A DNA stretch of 64,000 nt. Origin: Paralvinella palmiformis. Lineage: Eukaryota; Annelida; Polychaeta; Terebellida; Alvinellidae. This document shows positions 15,301-27,981 of this stretch, in pieces. A program made the position numbers and the translations under genes. Every line of letters starts with the position of its first letter. Positions within the stretch are counted from its first letter, which is position 1. The stretch lies in contig JAODUP010000130.1 in assembly GCA_025642065.1 (NCBI GenBank), positions 363,501 to 427,500 on the forward strand, written 5' to 3'. The notes under the pieces are model-generated. The model did no database searches, was not told where the DNA came from, and saw only the letters and a list, made by a program, of their open reading frames with translations.

Positions 15301-18300
15301 ATGTACTCAATTAATGCACTCATACAGTTTGTATGATACAAGAATGACGATTCACTACTTCTAACCAGATGACATATTCTACATGAACCACATAGATATA
15401 ATTGCTATATAACTTCCATTAAATGCCAATTTATTTATGGATTTTACTGTTTTTAGCTGATCACGCTGGGGGGAAAACCCTCGATTTTACAATCTCGGTT
15501 GAAAAGAGTTTTACAGTGAAAATACCCCCAAATCGGTCCACCACCATAACAACAACTGCTGTGGCCAGCGAACAAGTTATATAAGCAATACCCTGAACGA
15601 AAAAGTTGTAAAACAAAACACTGCCGCCTCACGTCTGAAGGATATCAGTTATGTTTAACCAAACACTGCCCCCTAGCAAAGAAGCATAAACAACTGCAGG
15701 CTCCATGTAGTGTGAGTGAGAGAAACCAAAACAAAAAGGGAGAGAAAACATGATCACCTTCTCGGAATTCTGACCATCTTTTCTGAACCAGTCTCTGAGA
15801 AAACAACAAGCGGAGCGGCAGGGGTACACCAGTCAAGCCGAAAGGAAAATTATAAATGGCTACTTTTTGACGTCTGACATTTCATATCGACGTTCTGAGG
15901 TGGTAAATCTTGTTACGTTTGTCCGAACACAATCTATCATAGGAAAATACTTAGATCAGGTAAATGCAGTCGTTTTGGTCAGAATTGAGCACTTCCTTTG
16001 AGATAGATACGCAAGCGCTTTCACTGATGTTTTGAGTACCTGAAATTTGCACGCGTAGATCTCGAGAAATTTGCATCGTTGTTAACATTCAAACGAGCAT
16101 ACGTGTACTTGCGGCTGAATTAATGCCGATGACTAAATATCTCATAAATCAGTTTACACAACCTTCGATCCATGCTCATTTAAGGCTATGTTAACCACGT
16201 GTAAAGGAATAACAGGGATAGAATGAGAAATAATAGAAAAGATGTAACGTGAATAACAACTGTTCCGTAACACAACCACTGTTTTATGATACCTGAACAG
16301 TTATTATTTGATCTAGGTAAGGTCATGAGAGATCTAGGTAAGGTCATGAGATCTCTGTTCACATTCAAATCAGAGAGATACTATGAACAGCTGTGGACGT
16401 GGTCAACATAAACTATTCTAAATAATGCATCTATATTTAGCAGCTACAGAGTTCCACTGTGTACTCTACGGCAAGCTGAAGATGGTGCCAGATTACCTGT
16501 CCATAACTCAGTAAGTGGTTATCCCGTTTAGACTCAGCATTATATGATCAAGAGGATTCAATAGTGAAAGATATTCAGAGTGAAGCTTTTTAACCAATGG
16601 ATGAAATATCCTATTTTCTGAGGCGCGCCATCGCTCTTGCGCACCATCACGTGCCTAAATTGACTTCCAGGAAAACGGTTTATTGCGCGCCCCACCGCTT
16701 AAGTATACATATACGAGCCATCACAGCAAGCCTATCATTGAAGACTACAAGCTTCCAGATCATCACCTAGCAGCATTGATAATAGGAAAATCAACATTTC
16801 TACCAGACATTGTCACCCCACTTCTACTGAAAGATCCGTGGGCGCCTCCGTGGTCTAGCGGTGGCGTGTTGGACCACAAATCACTACCACCCGTATTCGA
16901 ATCCCGGCGTGGGCATATCTGAAGGTTGTTTCATCTTTAACTTCACTTCATTACCTTTGAGGTCGCTCGGCCCATTTAGCCTACCGTGTGCACAAAAGTG
17001 GCCGTAAAACATCAATCATCATCATCATCTACTGAAAGATCCCCATAAACACCACCACTAACAATAAAAACTGAACAGAAGACAACACCAGATGCCTGTC
17101 CCCAATGGGCGACAGCCAGTGGTCTCTACCCCAAATTTCAACAAGGGCAAGCATATCACATGATTTCAAACATATCATCATTAGAAACTTGGCAGCTTGA
17201 ACCAGCGTCTTCTCCAGTAATTGAATCCTATACATAGTAGGCCCCCGTTATAACGTGGACCACTATAAAACCCAAATCGCATATAACACGGTCAGACCTT
17301 GCCATGATAGTGCATTTTATCCGCGAAATGGCAGGATATCCGCCATTGACCGATCATATTTTTCGAAATAATTTGACCGCAGTTTCATGATTTGTACTTT
17401 TCACGTAAAAACGTACCAACAGCCACAACTTATGCACAAATATATGTATTGATCACAACCTTAATTACACACCACCTTGGCTCAATCAGCCAAATCACGA
17501 TCTTCATTTATTGTGTGACTCCACCCACTAAATAAGTTTTGTTCTATTTGTTAATTCACAGCTATTGTGTAAGTTTTATTTATTGCAATTAGGAATCACA
17601 TTCTGTGTATAAAAGACCTCTGTCTTGATCATATGGGGTCTTTACCCCAAATTCCAAGAATCATATAGCGGTTGTGCCCAATAGGCGATAGCCAGGGGGT
17701 GTCTCTACCCAAAATTTCAACAAGTAACAACATATTGTATCATTTATCAAATGCTAATCTTCATGCACAACGATACTTAAAATGCCAGAACAAAATCGCA
17801 CACCGATAAAGAGAAACTGGAGGCTATTACAAGAGTTAAACATGCACTCACGAACGTTCATTTATTGGTCCAAATATCTTGTAACATTCATGTTCAACAT
17901 GCACCCGTTTCTTCAGCTTGTTCAAAGAAATCAAGAAAAGAGACATCTACAATTGATAGATGTGTAGAATGCAGATGTATAAACATTCAATATTATGCTG
18001 TGGTTTTTTTATGAGAACAATGCTTCTATCAATATACGGCTGTAAGTAAATACACATACTGCCCTATAGTCAATATTGTTAACATTAAAACTGCAGGTAA
18101 ACTATTTAATCAGCATCCTAAGAGATAAGGAAGCCACTGAACTGTTCTTTTTGGGACTGATCCTTCTAACTTAGGTACAAAGATCTTTATAATCCAGCAT
18201 CACCCTGATTGGCAGGATACTGAATAAGCCATTTTACCTCCCCAGGCACTAATTTGGGGATTGAATCAACCAGTTAGCATGTGAAGATTTACAGGGACTC

Positions 18301-21300
18301 AAACATTTTTTTTACTAATTAAAACATCTAATAGTTTCTGTATTACCTGCTAGAAGAAGCAAGCTTCATCGGATCCATACACCAATATATTTTGTGGTAT
18401 ATGTATTTAAATCTACTAATTTTACTTAAGAAAATCTCCCGAAAAACAATAAAACAGATCTTCGGTATCACCTGCTTTAAGAAAGCATAAACTAGTCTTT
18501 AAAGACTACAGCCATTCAAGTTCCACTGGTGCATTTTCAGTCCAGTTCTGTTAGCATACACTTTAATAATAACAAAATGTTAGTCACCAAAATGATAACT
18601 CTTATCATAAATTTAGATTAAATCAATATTGGTAACATTTATAATCGATTAAATGGTGAAAGAACAGTTCAACGAGTACAGAGATATTATTAAACATCAA
18701 CATTTTGATCAAAAGATAATAAACATTGTCAACAAGTATGTTACTATACTTATTTATATATTTAACTGTGCGCGTATGTCTGTGTGTAAAAATATAAAAT
18801 TTAACAAAAGAAAGTAACGATACGGCTCCGATTCTTCGAGGTCAGGACACAACCGGAAGTTGAGAATGTTAAACTGTCTAACAGTAACACATATTTGTTA
18901 ACAGGATTTTTCGTAATTTCAGTCTAGAGATATTAAATAACTGTACATACATTTACAATGAACCACGGGTAACTAATACAGTAATTACAACATCCATGAG
19001 AACAATCTGTCACGAAGCGGGACCCTTTTGCCAGGTAGCATGACAACTAACTATCATGTTATTGATACCTATTCAGCTGTAAAAGTAAATAACCGTTAAT
19101 CTGACTTTAATGAACCAGTGGTTTTGTTAAGAAATAAAGTAGTCAAAAAAAAAATATTGGCAGACCTCAAGGGCCTACACATAAAGTGGCATTTGAAACA
19201 AAAGTAGCCGGGTCTCTACTTGAGAGTAGGTCCCGGCAATTTCTAACAAAAGGACAGTTAAAAAATACTAGGTAACATATAAATACTATTTTCATAAAGT
19301 CTACACCAACTGCATTTGGTAGTTGGCAAATCAGTTGATGTAAATATTATATTTAACCCATAAACTGACTTAGGTATGACTTCATCTAATATGGTATACT
19401 GAATCAGTGAATGCAAGAGAAAACATTTCACTCTGTAATTTTTCCAATAAATCAGTAAAACATCTTTGGCCAATTAGAAGACCACATACCTGTGACTGAC
19501 AGTAAAGTGAACACTGTCTAATACCGAATCAAGGACCATACTAATCTAGTTATTATGTAAAAGTGTGGTACACATTGTGATTTTCTTATGGAAGGAACTT
19601 TTTTCAATAGTGGTCATGTGGGTTAAACAAGATTATCATAAAATGAGAGAAAGGGGTCTGTACCTTCAACAAAAATTAACTGAAACTAAATAATTTATTC
19701 TAGTGATATGATAATCGCACTAAATTAACTGTGAAGATCTTAAAACTGAATCAAGTGTTAGGCATATACTGATATAGCATCATATATGAATATGAGATAT
19801 ACAAATAGAGTTAAATAATAAAATGTGTACAACAAGTGTGACACAATTTATTTACGAGTATACTGTCCAGTTAGATATCATTTGGAAGAAACCTGTTTCT
19901 TGCAGAATCATCTAAGGAGCACTTTAATAGTATAGTGCACTCTGGTTATTACACCACAACACAAGCCTCAATGATGATGATGATGATGATTGATGTTTTA
20001 CGGCCACTTTTGTGCACAAGGGTAGGCTGAATGGACCGAGCGACGTCCAAATGTAATGAAGCAAAGTCAAAGATAAAACACCCTTTAGATAAGCCCCCAC
20101 CAAGATTCGAACTCAGGTGGTAGTGATCTGTGGTCCAACGTACTACCAATGAGACCACCGAGGCGCCCACAACACAAGCCTCAAGGTTTGAATCCCAGAT
20201 TACCTGAGTCATCCCTCAGCCACATGTCCCAGGTATGATGTGTGCCAAGGATCAATAAAGCATTCACTTTGGGATGATATAAACCAAAATAAAGGACTTC
20301 TGGAAAAAAACTACCAACATTGGTACAATAGTAGAGTATTCTCAGATGACCTGTTTCCCACAACAACAATTTTTTGGTATTGTTTACTGATACTGATAGC
20401 ATCAACTTCTATCATCAATCATATTGGAAGATTAAGACCAGGTTATGTATTTTATGTAGGGACAAAAACACCTGGACGTCTATATTTAGCAGTGCTTAAA
20501 AAGGCACTGCCACAGATAATCAGAGACTGCTAATACAATCTCTGGATAATTCACCGGGAATTAAAAAAAACTACTTTTCACGATAAAAACATAATGATCC
20601 ACCAGTCACTCTGGTGAGTGTGTGGGTAAATGCCTGTGTGTGGATCATAGTAAGTATATGACAGTATCCATTTAAACCAATGCACACTTATCTTCTGATA
20701 CACTGTACATTCTCTTAATAAAGTTTGCCAACAATACTGAAACCCCAAGAAACCCAAATCCATACGAATAGACAAAAATTCACTTTGGTGTAGCCTACTG
20801 ATGACACTTAACACAACCCATTAACCTTTGTTTGGTATTCATAAGCATCCAATAGGAGTCATGTCTGAACAGCACAGCCTCCACCAATTATGCTCTTGGT
20901 ATATTATCTGATATAGACTCATAGTAAACAGCCATTTTCACAACATGCCCAGCATAGAATAAAGGACTTCCTGCCAGAGAAATAATATTAGCCAGAGCAC
21001 ACCGTCTGTGTTATATCAGTCACAGGAATCTGTCCGTTTTGTCTGTGTTGTCTCAGCCACAGGAATCTGTCCGTTTTGTCCGCGTTGTATCGGTCACAGG
21101 AATCTGTCCATTTTATTAGTTAGCTACCGTGTGCCTAAAGTATTAGCTATGTGATCCCACTTGTCATTATCTACAACCTCTGATACATTCAACATATATC
21201 CACTGGCTTAACCGTCCATGGGATTATCTATTGCATTAAAGACTTAAACACACACACACACACACCTCAATTTTGGGTTACACTGAGTTGCAATAAAAAC

Positions 21301-24300
21301 ATTCATCAGTATGTTAAAAACTTCAAACACAGCATACGTTCTGTGATATACTGACATGTGGCTAGTGTTATAACAGGAAAGCTACATCTGTCCGAGGCTT
21401 TAAATATCACATTTTTATTTATATTTCTGTATAACGGCTTCAGTCGCATAAGATATCACAAGCTTTACATCATCTACCTGTCTAATAATAAAATCATGTC
21501 CCCAGGGCATGAAATGAGAATATTGCTGGTCTCTCCATACAGGGGACAGGCTGGGAAGGTGCATGACAACGTGAATAGTAACAGGAAAACGGTGGTGCAG
21601 AATAACAGATCAAAACAGATCAATAATGTACCCCACAGAGCGGGAGAGAGCACTAATAAGTGGTAATCAATAGAAATAATCTAAAAAGGGTTTTCCTTCA
21701 TACTATTTAATGCAGCTCCACTTTTTGGGTTGTACTTTTTATTATCACAATTCGTCGAGTTTTTTCCCATAAAAAAGCGAGTGCACGTTGCGCATGACCC
21801 GCAAATCAGATTTTGAAAATGCACGAAGTGTGCGGATAGAGATTGCCAACATGAAATATTACAGGCAATTGAATTACTTTTTATTACAGAGCTGACCACC
21901 GAACAAAGGATGCCGATTAATAATTTACGAAACAAATAACTTCCAGATTAAAGGGAGAGTTATCGTATAATATGGTCACAAACGCTAGTAACCATCGATT
22001 CTATACATCAGTTAAATTATGTACTGCTAAAAACCACAAATAATAATGTTATTAAATATATTTTATACAGATAATTTGCAGAAAATTCTCTGAGATAAAC
22101 TCTAATCATTCAGATAAGGGAAAAACCTCTCTATGTGCACTATTTAGGTAATGACTCAACAGGATAAGTCATGAAGCATTTGTTTCTTGTCATGTACGGT
22201 AAATACCAGATATTTGCCCATAGGATTGTAGAACTTATTCATAGTTTTTCAATGATACAAACAGACCATTTCAGTTATTATACCGGAAATGATATTTACA
22301 CCGATTTGAACGGTGAATATGGTTCTGTTTAAATTTCAGTAAAATTATTTTTCTTTTTGCTTTATTATATAGGTGTTGAAACTAACACTCCTAAAAGGCT
22401 ATTACACAAATCGTTTTTATCAGGTTAATTAATGTTCATATCATTCGAAATCAATTCATCCTCAAAATGCTAAAGTGACGACGACAGATCAGAACATAAT
22501 AACATAAACCAGATTATCTTTAATAGATTAGTAACTTACATGTGAAGTGACACAATACAATATATAGATATTTTGTTTGTTTATTTTTTATATAGATCAT
22601 AAATCAGACAAACACATGTAACTAGAAACATATAAGTAGTACATATTACAGTGTTGGAAATGGAAGCATGAATAGATGTCAAGGACTGAAAGTTATTTGC
22701 ATAGGCATTGATCTTTAAAAACTTGATGAAAAAAGTGTGTTTCCCCTAAATACGCCTGGAAATTAATAGATATATGTCAAGTGTGTATAAGCCTAGTTAT
22801 TATGACCAATTACATTACCCCACCAATTGCTTCTGTATTAACATTTTACAGGCCTGTGTGTTCTTGTTGACATTACATTCTTAGCGACACTGAGCTGTGA
22901 TTGTCAATTTGACTGATTCTGTCATCAAATAGAATTTATTGAACCAATCAACAATCTGGTTGTATAATTAGCCTGTATAAAACATGGTTTTAAATCCAAT
23001 AGCTTGTCTTACAGCGATGTTGGCAAGATCTGTGACATAAGATCACAGTAGGCCTAGACTAATCCTGTTTTATTTCCATTATTCATTGTAATCTAAGTAT
23101 ATGATACTCTTTAATGATTTTGCCTTGCCATGCATTCTCTAAAATGACAACTCACACAGAATATTCAATCAATAAGAAAAGATAACTGATCATATAACTA
23201 TTGTTTCATTTGTATTGAGAGGGTAGTCAATTAATAACTGGAATGAATGAAAATCATTTGTGTTAGACTATGTTTTATTTGGTTCCAATGGTCTAAATCA
23301 AGCGTGTGATTATGGTAGTTGGTCTTACTAGCTGTAGTAATGTATTGTGGGATACAAAATCTAGGACAGAGAAAGGCAGGGATGAGTGGCCTTTGAAAAA
23401 AATCCTGAAAATCTAGAAAGGAAGTCACAAATGGGGCACATGCAGCTGGTTGGGAAAAGAATTGGGGTTTTGTGCACTTTAGGACAATCTGAGACTAACT
23501 AAGTGGGGATAAAACATCATATTTGAAAGATTTGTTTTCTTCAAACCAGTTTGACCCACTTCCCATCTCCAAAAACGTTATTTTTAGCTCTCGAAAAACC
23601 GGAATTCTGGTTTAAAACTCTCATCCCTGGAATGGTTTAGTGGATAACTGATTTGGGTTACCTCTTAACTGGGATTTAGTGAAATAGATGCCAACCAGTT
23701 TCAGTTACGAAATATAGTCTAAATTAAGTAATGGGATTTCCATCTTCTTTTATTTATTTAGGAAGTAATTAATTTAATTAGTATTCACATAACCCAATAC
23801 ATAAGAGTAATTTAAAATAGTATAACTTATAGATGATATCAATTAAGCAGTGTGCAAATGGTCAGAAATTAAAATGTTTTGCTTCATGAACTGTGACCAC
23901 AAAACAGGGATGACACATAAAATCAAAAGAGCACATTTCTAGTGATTTGTTTTAACGACTTAAATTATCTCCATCTCTTCCACTCACAGTGGAGCAGTAT
24001 CGGTGAAGAGACAATTCATTGAAGATGGTCATAGCCAGAGCAGACATGGGCCAATTCAATTCCAGAATTGAAAGCAATTCCAATATTGTTTATTTTATTT
24101 AAAAAATGGAATTAGAATGGATAAATTTGGAATTTGCTACAAAAAATACAATCCATAAAGTAATTTACCATTTAATTATTTTAAATTCAGAAATATATCT
24201 TCCATGACAATCCTACTTGAATTATAAACTGTTGAGAGTAGGTATTCCAATCAAAGTAGGTACTCAGAGTAGGTATTCAGAGTACCTACTAATGGTAAAA

Positions 24301-25105
24301 AAAGGAGGTAAAAACTGGAATTGATAAATGTGATGTGGAATTGACCAAATGAAATTCAGTGGAATTGCAAACGACAAAATGAAATTGACCCCATGTCTGA
24401 GCCAGAGTAGTCACATCATTAGAGAGCTTTTAATGCATTAACATTTTTTAGTTAATGAAGGAGCATAGCACCATTTAGTGTGACCAGCAACCTAGAATGT
24501 TGTTAGCCAAGAAATTAATCTGTTGAAAGGTTATGCCCTTTGGCTTAGCAGTTAGCTGGACTGAACTTATTATTCTTGGCAAATGGTTGAATGTGTTTAA
24601 CTGGTAGAATGCTGAAGCTCAACAACAAAATATATGACTAATTAAGATTGTAAATAAGTTAGGCTTTGTATTTATATATATAATGTTACATTTATTTTAT
24701 TGACAAAACTAGATTGAAATTCCGTGTTTTAATTGATATACATAATAATAATTAATTGTGTTAATAAGTTAGGTTTTGTATTTACATACTAAGACATTTA
24801 TTGACAAAACTAGTTACTAGATTTAAATTGTTTATTTTCAGTAAGCATCTAGGCACTGTATCCTCAAATTCATAATAACTAAACAAGGCATTCGACAATT
24901 ACATTGATTGACTGACATTCACACTGTCATGATAATCCGACACATGTCAGATTGTAACTCAAGCTGATGTTAATAATCATAATCCAAATAAAAACATACC
25001 TGTCAGAAGTGGTTGGATAACACCATTTTGGTCCTGGTTGCTCTCCATCTTAGCATTTGGTAGGACCGGATTATTATCATTATTGTTCATCGCGTTTTGA
25101 TCCAT
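2442..25105 (-). CDS. NAPRT: Nicotinate phosphoribosyltransferase, N-terminal half (six exons, partial)
   Basis: The family converts nicotinate, PRPP and ATP to nicotinate mononucleotide, the entry step of the Preiss-Handler route to NAD, in the cytosol. Exons in transcript order: 25000-25105, 7255-7425, 6822-7032, 3741-3871, 3293-3408, 2442-2526. All have GT-AG boundaries and the phases join exactly (1,1,2,1,0). The start ATG is at 25103-25105. The first ~30 residues are Asn/Gln-rich and unconserved, followed by [16 protein letters not shown], the conserved family N-terminus. Other landmarks are [16 protein letters not shown] (about 148-163), LVATNAARF (164-172), [17 protein letters not shown] (186-202), [14 protein letters not shown] (206-219) and KGTHAHAFV (225-233). 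The last two are active-site and phosphoribosyl-binding segments of the family. About 273 of the usual ~540 residues are present; the C-terminal half must lie left of position 1. No frameshift or stop is seen. Identification is firm. Confidence 0.95.
4151..4191. repeat. (TA)n microsatellite
   Basis: An almost uninterrupted TA dinucleotide run, with a shorter one at 4043-4066. Confidence 0.95.
6239..6424 (-). mobile_element. SINE-A copy, tRNA-derived
   Basis: Read on the minus strand it starts with a tRNA-like head, a degenerate A box (TGGTCTAATGGTAGGG) and a B box similar to TGTTCGAATCTC. A body shared by all SINE-A copies follows, and it ends in a (CAT)n-type tail. It lies in NAPRT intron 3. 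Confidence 0.9.
12140..12304. repeat. Two (TA)n tracts
   Basis: TA runs at about 12140-12176 (preceded by CT repeats) and 12267-12304 are separated by ~90 bp of AT-rich unique sequence. Confidence 0.9.
12330..12790 (+). mobile_element. Decayed LINE reverse-transcriptase C-terminal remnant
   Basis: Around 12520-12630 the plus strand reads like the C-terminal part of LINE proteins: a Lys-Ile-Tyr-Trp-Leu-Leu-Val stretch (compare LHWLPV) followed by [17 protein letters not shown]. Stops and frameshifts are frequent on both sides. It ends near a short CACG/CGCG run at 12795-12814. It is a dead fragment inside NAPRT intron 1. Confidence 0.55.
13089..13273 (-). mobile_element. SINE-A copy
   Basis: It contains the family body TTTTGTGCACACGGTAGG and, at the right end, the tRNA-like head in minus orientation. 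The B box is recognisable as GAGTTCGAATC. Confidence 0.9.
14119..14308 (+). mobile_element. SINE-A copy, well preserved
   Basis: The A box TGGTCTAGCGGTAGCG and the B box GGTTTGAATC are both clear. The body and CATCAT tail follow. A poly-G run precedes it. It lies about 90 bp from a SINE-B copy in the opposite orientation. Confidence 0.93.
14396..14752 (-). mobile_element. SINE-B copy, second tRNA-derived family
   Basis: On the minus strand it starts GAGCTCCGGTGGCCTAGCGG (A box), with B box GGTTCGAACCCGG about 50 bp on. A body with a poly-G/poly-C interruption follows, ending in CTGGGGATTCTCCCCG. It is closely related to 26720-27038 and carries ~40 extra bp around 14521-14565. Confidence 0.85.
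16841..17028 (+). mobile_element. SINE-A copy, well preserved
   Basis: It has the head GCCTCCGTGGTCTAGCGGTG, a B box (ATTCGAATCCC), the body and a CATCATCATCATC tail. It lies in NAPRT intron 1. Confidence 0.93.
17236..17560 (-). mobile_element. Pogo-like miniature element, truncated copy
   Basis: Its sequence aligns over ~320 bp with the reverse complement of 60144-60709. Shared blocks include GTGTGACTCCACCCACTAAA, CCAACAGCCACAAC and a CCGTTATAAC-type terminal repeat. The other terminus is missing. Confidence 0.75.
19972..20167 (-). mobile_element. SINE-A copy
   Basis: It has the full body in minus orientation, with a tail (GATGATGATG) on the left and the tRNA-like head on the right. Confidence 0.9.
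21009..21120. repeat. Three tandem 37-bp repeats
   Basis: The block CACAGGAATCTGTCC recurs at 21021, 21058 and 21095, exactly 37 bp apart. The intervening sequence is near-identical. Confidence 0.9.
23970..24560 (-). mobile_element. Decayed SINE-B copy split by a later insertion
   Basis: Positions 23970-24040 and 24400-24560 align with SINE-B. Shared marks are CCACTCACAGTGGAGCAGTA, the CATTTAGTGTGACCAGC segment and AAGAAATTAAT. The middle is occupied by a 359-bp inverted-repeat element. The head is strongly eroded. Confidence 0.6.
24041..24399 (+). mobile_element. hAT-like miniature inverted-repeat element with intact 8-bp target duplication
   Basis: It begins CAGACATGGG and ends CCCATGTCTG, a perfect 10-bp terminal inverted repeat, with looser complementarity beyond. 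It is flanked on both sides by AGCCAGAG (24033-24040 and 24400-24407). An 8-bp duplication and CAG termini are hallmarks of hAT transposons. At 359 bp with no open frame it is non-autonomous. It was inserted into an already present SINE-B. Confidence 0.88.
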
Positions 25106-26719
25106 GTTAGGGCTGCTACAATTAAGATAGGCACCTCGCCGACAATGATCAGCTGTGAAACTGAAACTTCAATCTAGATCTAGTGGAAATAAATCGCCAA
25201 AGCTTGGACCGAAACGTGAAAAAAATCCACGTGATAACGTCAGATTTTAATGCACCAGCCAACGCTGAAGCTGAAAAAAACTGAGTACTCTATGTGACTT
25301 CAGTAAGCATAAAAGCAGCAACCATCTGGATTTAGCATTAATATTTACAAATCCACAACAAAAATATTGGCTTAAACAGTGTTAAATACTGATCGGTCGC
25401 CAGTAAATGATACCATTCGTGTCTTTAGAAATATCGTTCCGGTTTACTTCGCACAATTCCCCAATCATTCAGTGCAGTGCAAATCCTTCCATTTATTCAA
25501 GTTGGGTTCATGAAGCGTGGATTTGATAACTTTATCTTCATTGATGAACAGCATTAAGATGAACATATCACATCTGTATGAATTATGAAATACATTCATG
25601 AAAACTCTATTTACAAATCTACGATAGGTTCATCCAAAATTCAGCAGATGGCGCTGTAATGACTTCGGGGGGAAAGTTGTCTGAAATGAATGATTTTCGA
25701 CTTATTTTCAAATCTATTAACAGTCGCCTAACATCTACCTGAAATATATATACCAATCAATTTTTACTAGTTTATTTAAAGCATATTTCACTTATTAATT
25801 CAAATCAACACTGTACAGTTAGCGTTTATGAACTGTGTACCCAACCACTCCGATGACTGTTTGATATCGAATAATCATTATCATACCTGATACCTTCTAT
25901 ATATTCACTATTACTTCTAAATCATGCACTCTGTCAGTCACTCTGGTTTTGATTTGTTATTTCTTTAAATTGTATTATTGATCAGATATACTTTTAATTA
26001 CTACGTGTTTTAAATTGTGTGTGTCACTGTGTGTGTGTATTATGTCAGTATTATACATTGTCTTACAATATTGAACGCTTAAAGCATAAAATAAAATTAA
26101 GAATAGGCATATGTCGTCGAACTCGTGCGTACTAGCAGTTTACGAAAACAATTTAGCACAGTGTGTGTGTGTGTCACTGTGCGTTTTGATTTACTTATTA
26201 ATGTATGTCTGCGTTATGATGTATCCCCTTGTCATGAGGTTGGCGTGTATGCACGAAGGGGGCATTTTCCACTCAAAGGCAGGCATACGGGCATGGTATT
26301 CCTCTATGCCTAAATGTAACAGCAAATATACTTAAGTTTATGAAATCAAGACAGAAAGATATCGCTGACACATCTCTTCAAAAATGAACTTATAGTAGAT
26401 CTAGATCGCTTGCGGAAGGATTAGACTTTTTTTTAAAATTTTCTAATAAATATATATTTCTGACCCGTGATTTGTAGTTATCTATATAAAGACAGCGCCA
26501 AACAAGAACTGGATAACTAAAGTTGCATGGTGTTATAGGTCTATATCTCTCAACATCAGGTACTGCGTGTTTGTTGCAGTATTGTTTTTAAATAATACAA
26601 ACAAATAAGGAGTTTAACAGCCAATGTTAATCAAACGGTGACCTTTAATTTATTAAATCTTGCGTTAAGCCTTTCTACTACAACCCCCAAATTCAATCTG
26701 CTGTTGCTGTTTTGTTTTG

Positions 26720-27038
26720 CTGTTCGGGGAGAATCCCCAGGCTGTTGCTTATTCAGCGCAGCCTCTATGTTGGAGCGGTTGAGAAAGACTCCTCCCCCAC
26801 CACTCACAGGGGAACAGTACGGAAAGATGGAGTTGTAATACCCTGGGGGTTTTTAACGTCCCCCTTTATTTTAAATAATTCAGTGGAGACGGCAGCGCCA
26901 TTTAACGTTGTCAGCCACCTACGATGTTGTGAGCCGATAAAATTAATATCTGGAAAAGTTTCGACGTCTTGCGGGGTTCGAACCTGTGACCGTTGGCAGC
27001 AATGTCGGGTTCTTAACCGCTAGGCCACTGGAGCTCAC
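26720..27038 (-). mobile_element. SINE-B copy
   Basis: This is nearly the same sequence as 14396-14752, from CGGGGAGAATCCCCAGGCTG to GGCCACTGGAGCTCAC, without the ~40-bp extra block. The B box in minus orientation is GGTTCGAACCC. Confidence 0.87.
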
Positions 27039-27141
27039 AATCTGTTGCCCGGCTCGCTATCATCCTATATACTAAGGGCCATTAGATCCACTGTCTCTGC
27101 AACTAATTATCAAATAAATACCAATAATTTTAATGATGTCT

Positions 27142-27146
<5 letters not shown>

Positions 27147-27222
<76 letters not shown>
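27147..27222. repeat. Compound (CT)n(TA)n microsatellite
   Basis: A CT run of ~26 bp is followed directly by ~48 bp of TA. Confidence 0.95.
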
Positions 27223-27226
<4 letters not shown>

Positions 27227-27329
27227 TACCTATTATGCACACATACGACTCAGAGATATTATTTTCCAATTTCTTCAGTCATAGACTAACAGAGGAGAGA
27301 TCAATCGGGGTTTGGTGCTGACTTTCTCT

Positions 27330-27521
27330 TTGTGGCCTATGGATGAGGTTTTGTGGCTAAACTGGTAATCCGGTTGACCATATACCTCTAGTATCAAATT
27401 TCAAATATTGGTCAGTCTTTGTCTGCAAGGTGTTTTCTGTTCCACTAGTTTTTATTACCATTGGAAGTGGTTTAGTCCCGTTGGCTTACCGAGTACACAA
27501 GCGTGGCGGAAAAACAACATT
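27330..27521 (+). mobile_element. Diverged SINE-A-related copy
   Basis: The order of recognisable blocks is that of SINE-A: a head-like TTTGTGGCTAAACTGGTAA, then AAGGTGTTTTCTGTTCCAC, ATTACCATTGGAAGTGG, GGCTTACCGAGTACACAAGC and GTGGCGGAAAAACA. Many substitutions suggest an old copy or subfamily. Confidence 0.5.
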
Positions 27522-27899
27522 TCACTATATTTATATCTTTGGGAGATTTGTATAGCAATATTTTTTTTTATTCCAGAACGCATCAACGAAGGCTATAAGT
27601 CGTACTGTTCCATCTTAAAGTGTCTTATCCTTTCGACAGCTCATCCATCAATCTGGTCAGTTCTATGTTGTTTTGGCAAAATCGCTTCTTCAATTCAGCA
27701 TAAAGACGACGAGAAATAATAATAAAATTAGGCTAGCTCCACAATCTATGAGTCCATTAATTTTGGCTTATCGGTGCACAGACGTCTAGAATATTCGGTA
27801 AGGTGAATTTCGCGGTCACACAGAGATCTGCCATTATGGAAAAAACCTACCTCGATTTACTGATTTGAAGATATGAGTGAGTGGAGTGAGTGAGTAAGA

Positions 27900-27976
<77 letters not shown>
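27900..27976. repeat. Compound (TA)n(GA)n microsatellite
   Basis: About 40 bp of TA continues directly into ~36 bp of GA. Confidence 0.95.

Positions 27977-27981
<5 letters not shown>

Larger units (their letters stand above)
7426..24999 (-). other. NAPRT intron 1 (17.6 kb)
   Basis: This single intron separates the first coding exon from the rest of the enzyme. Exons 1 and 2 join in frame to give the family sequence LLTDLYQ, so no coding exon is missing. It holds four SINE-A copies, one intact and one decayed SINE-B, a LINE reverse-transcriptase remnant, a hAT-like miniature element, one copy of a pogo-like miniature element and several (TA)n tracts. I saw no convincing gene in the remaining unique sequence, including 7.5-12.1 kb, 15-16.8 kb, 17.6-19.9 kb and 21.2-23.9 kb. 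Confidence 0.8.

Noticed and set aside
26111..26335. Cys/Val-rich 74-codon open frame upstream of NAPRT
   Set aside because: It is built around a GTGTGT repeat; no signal of a real gene.
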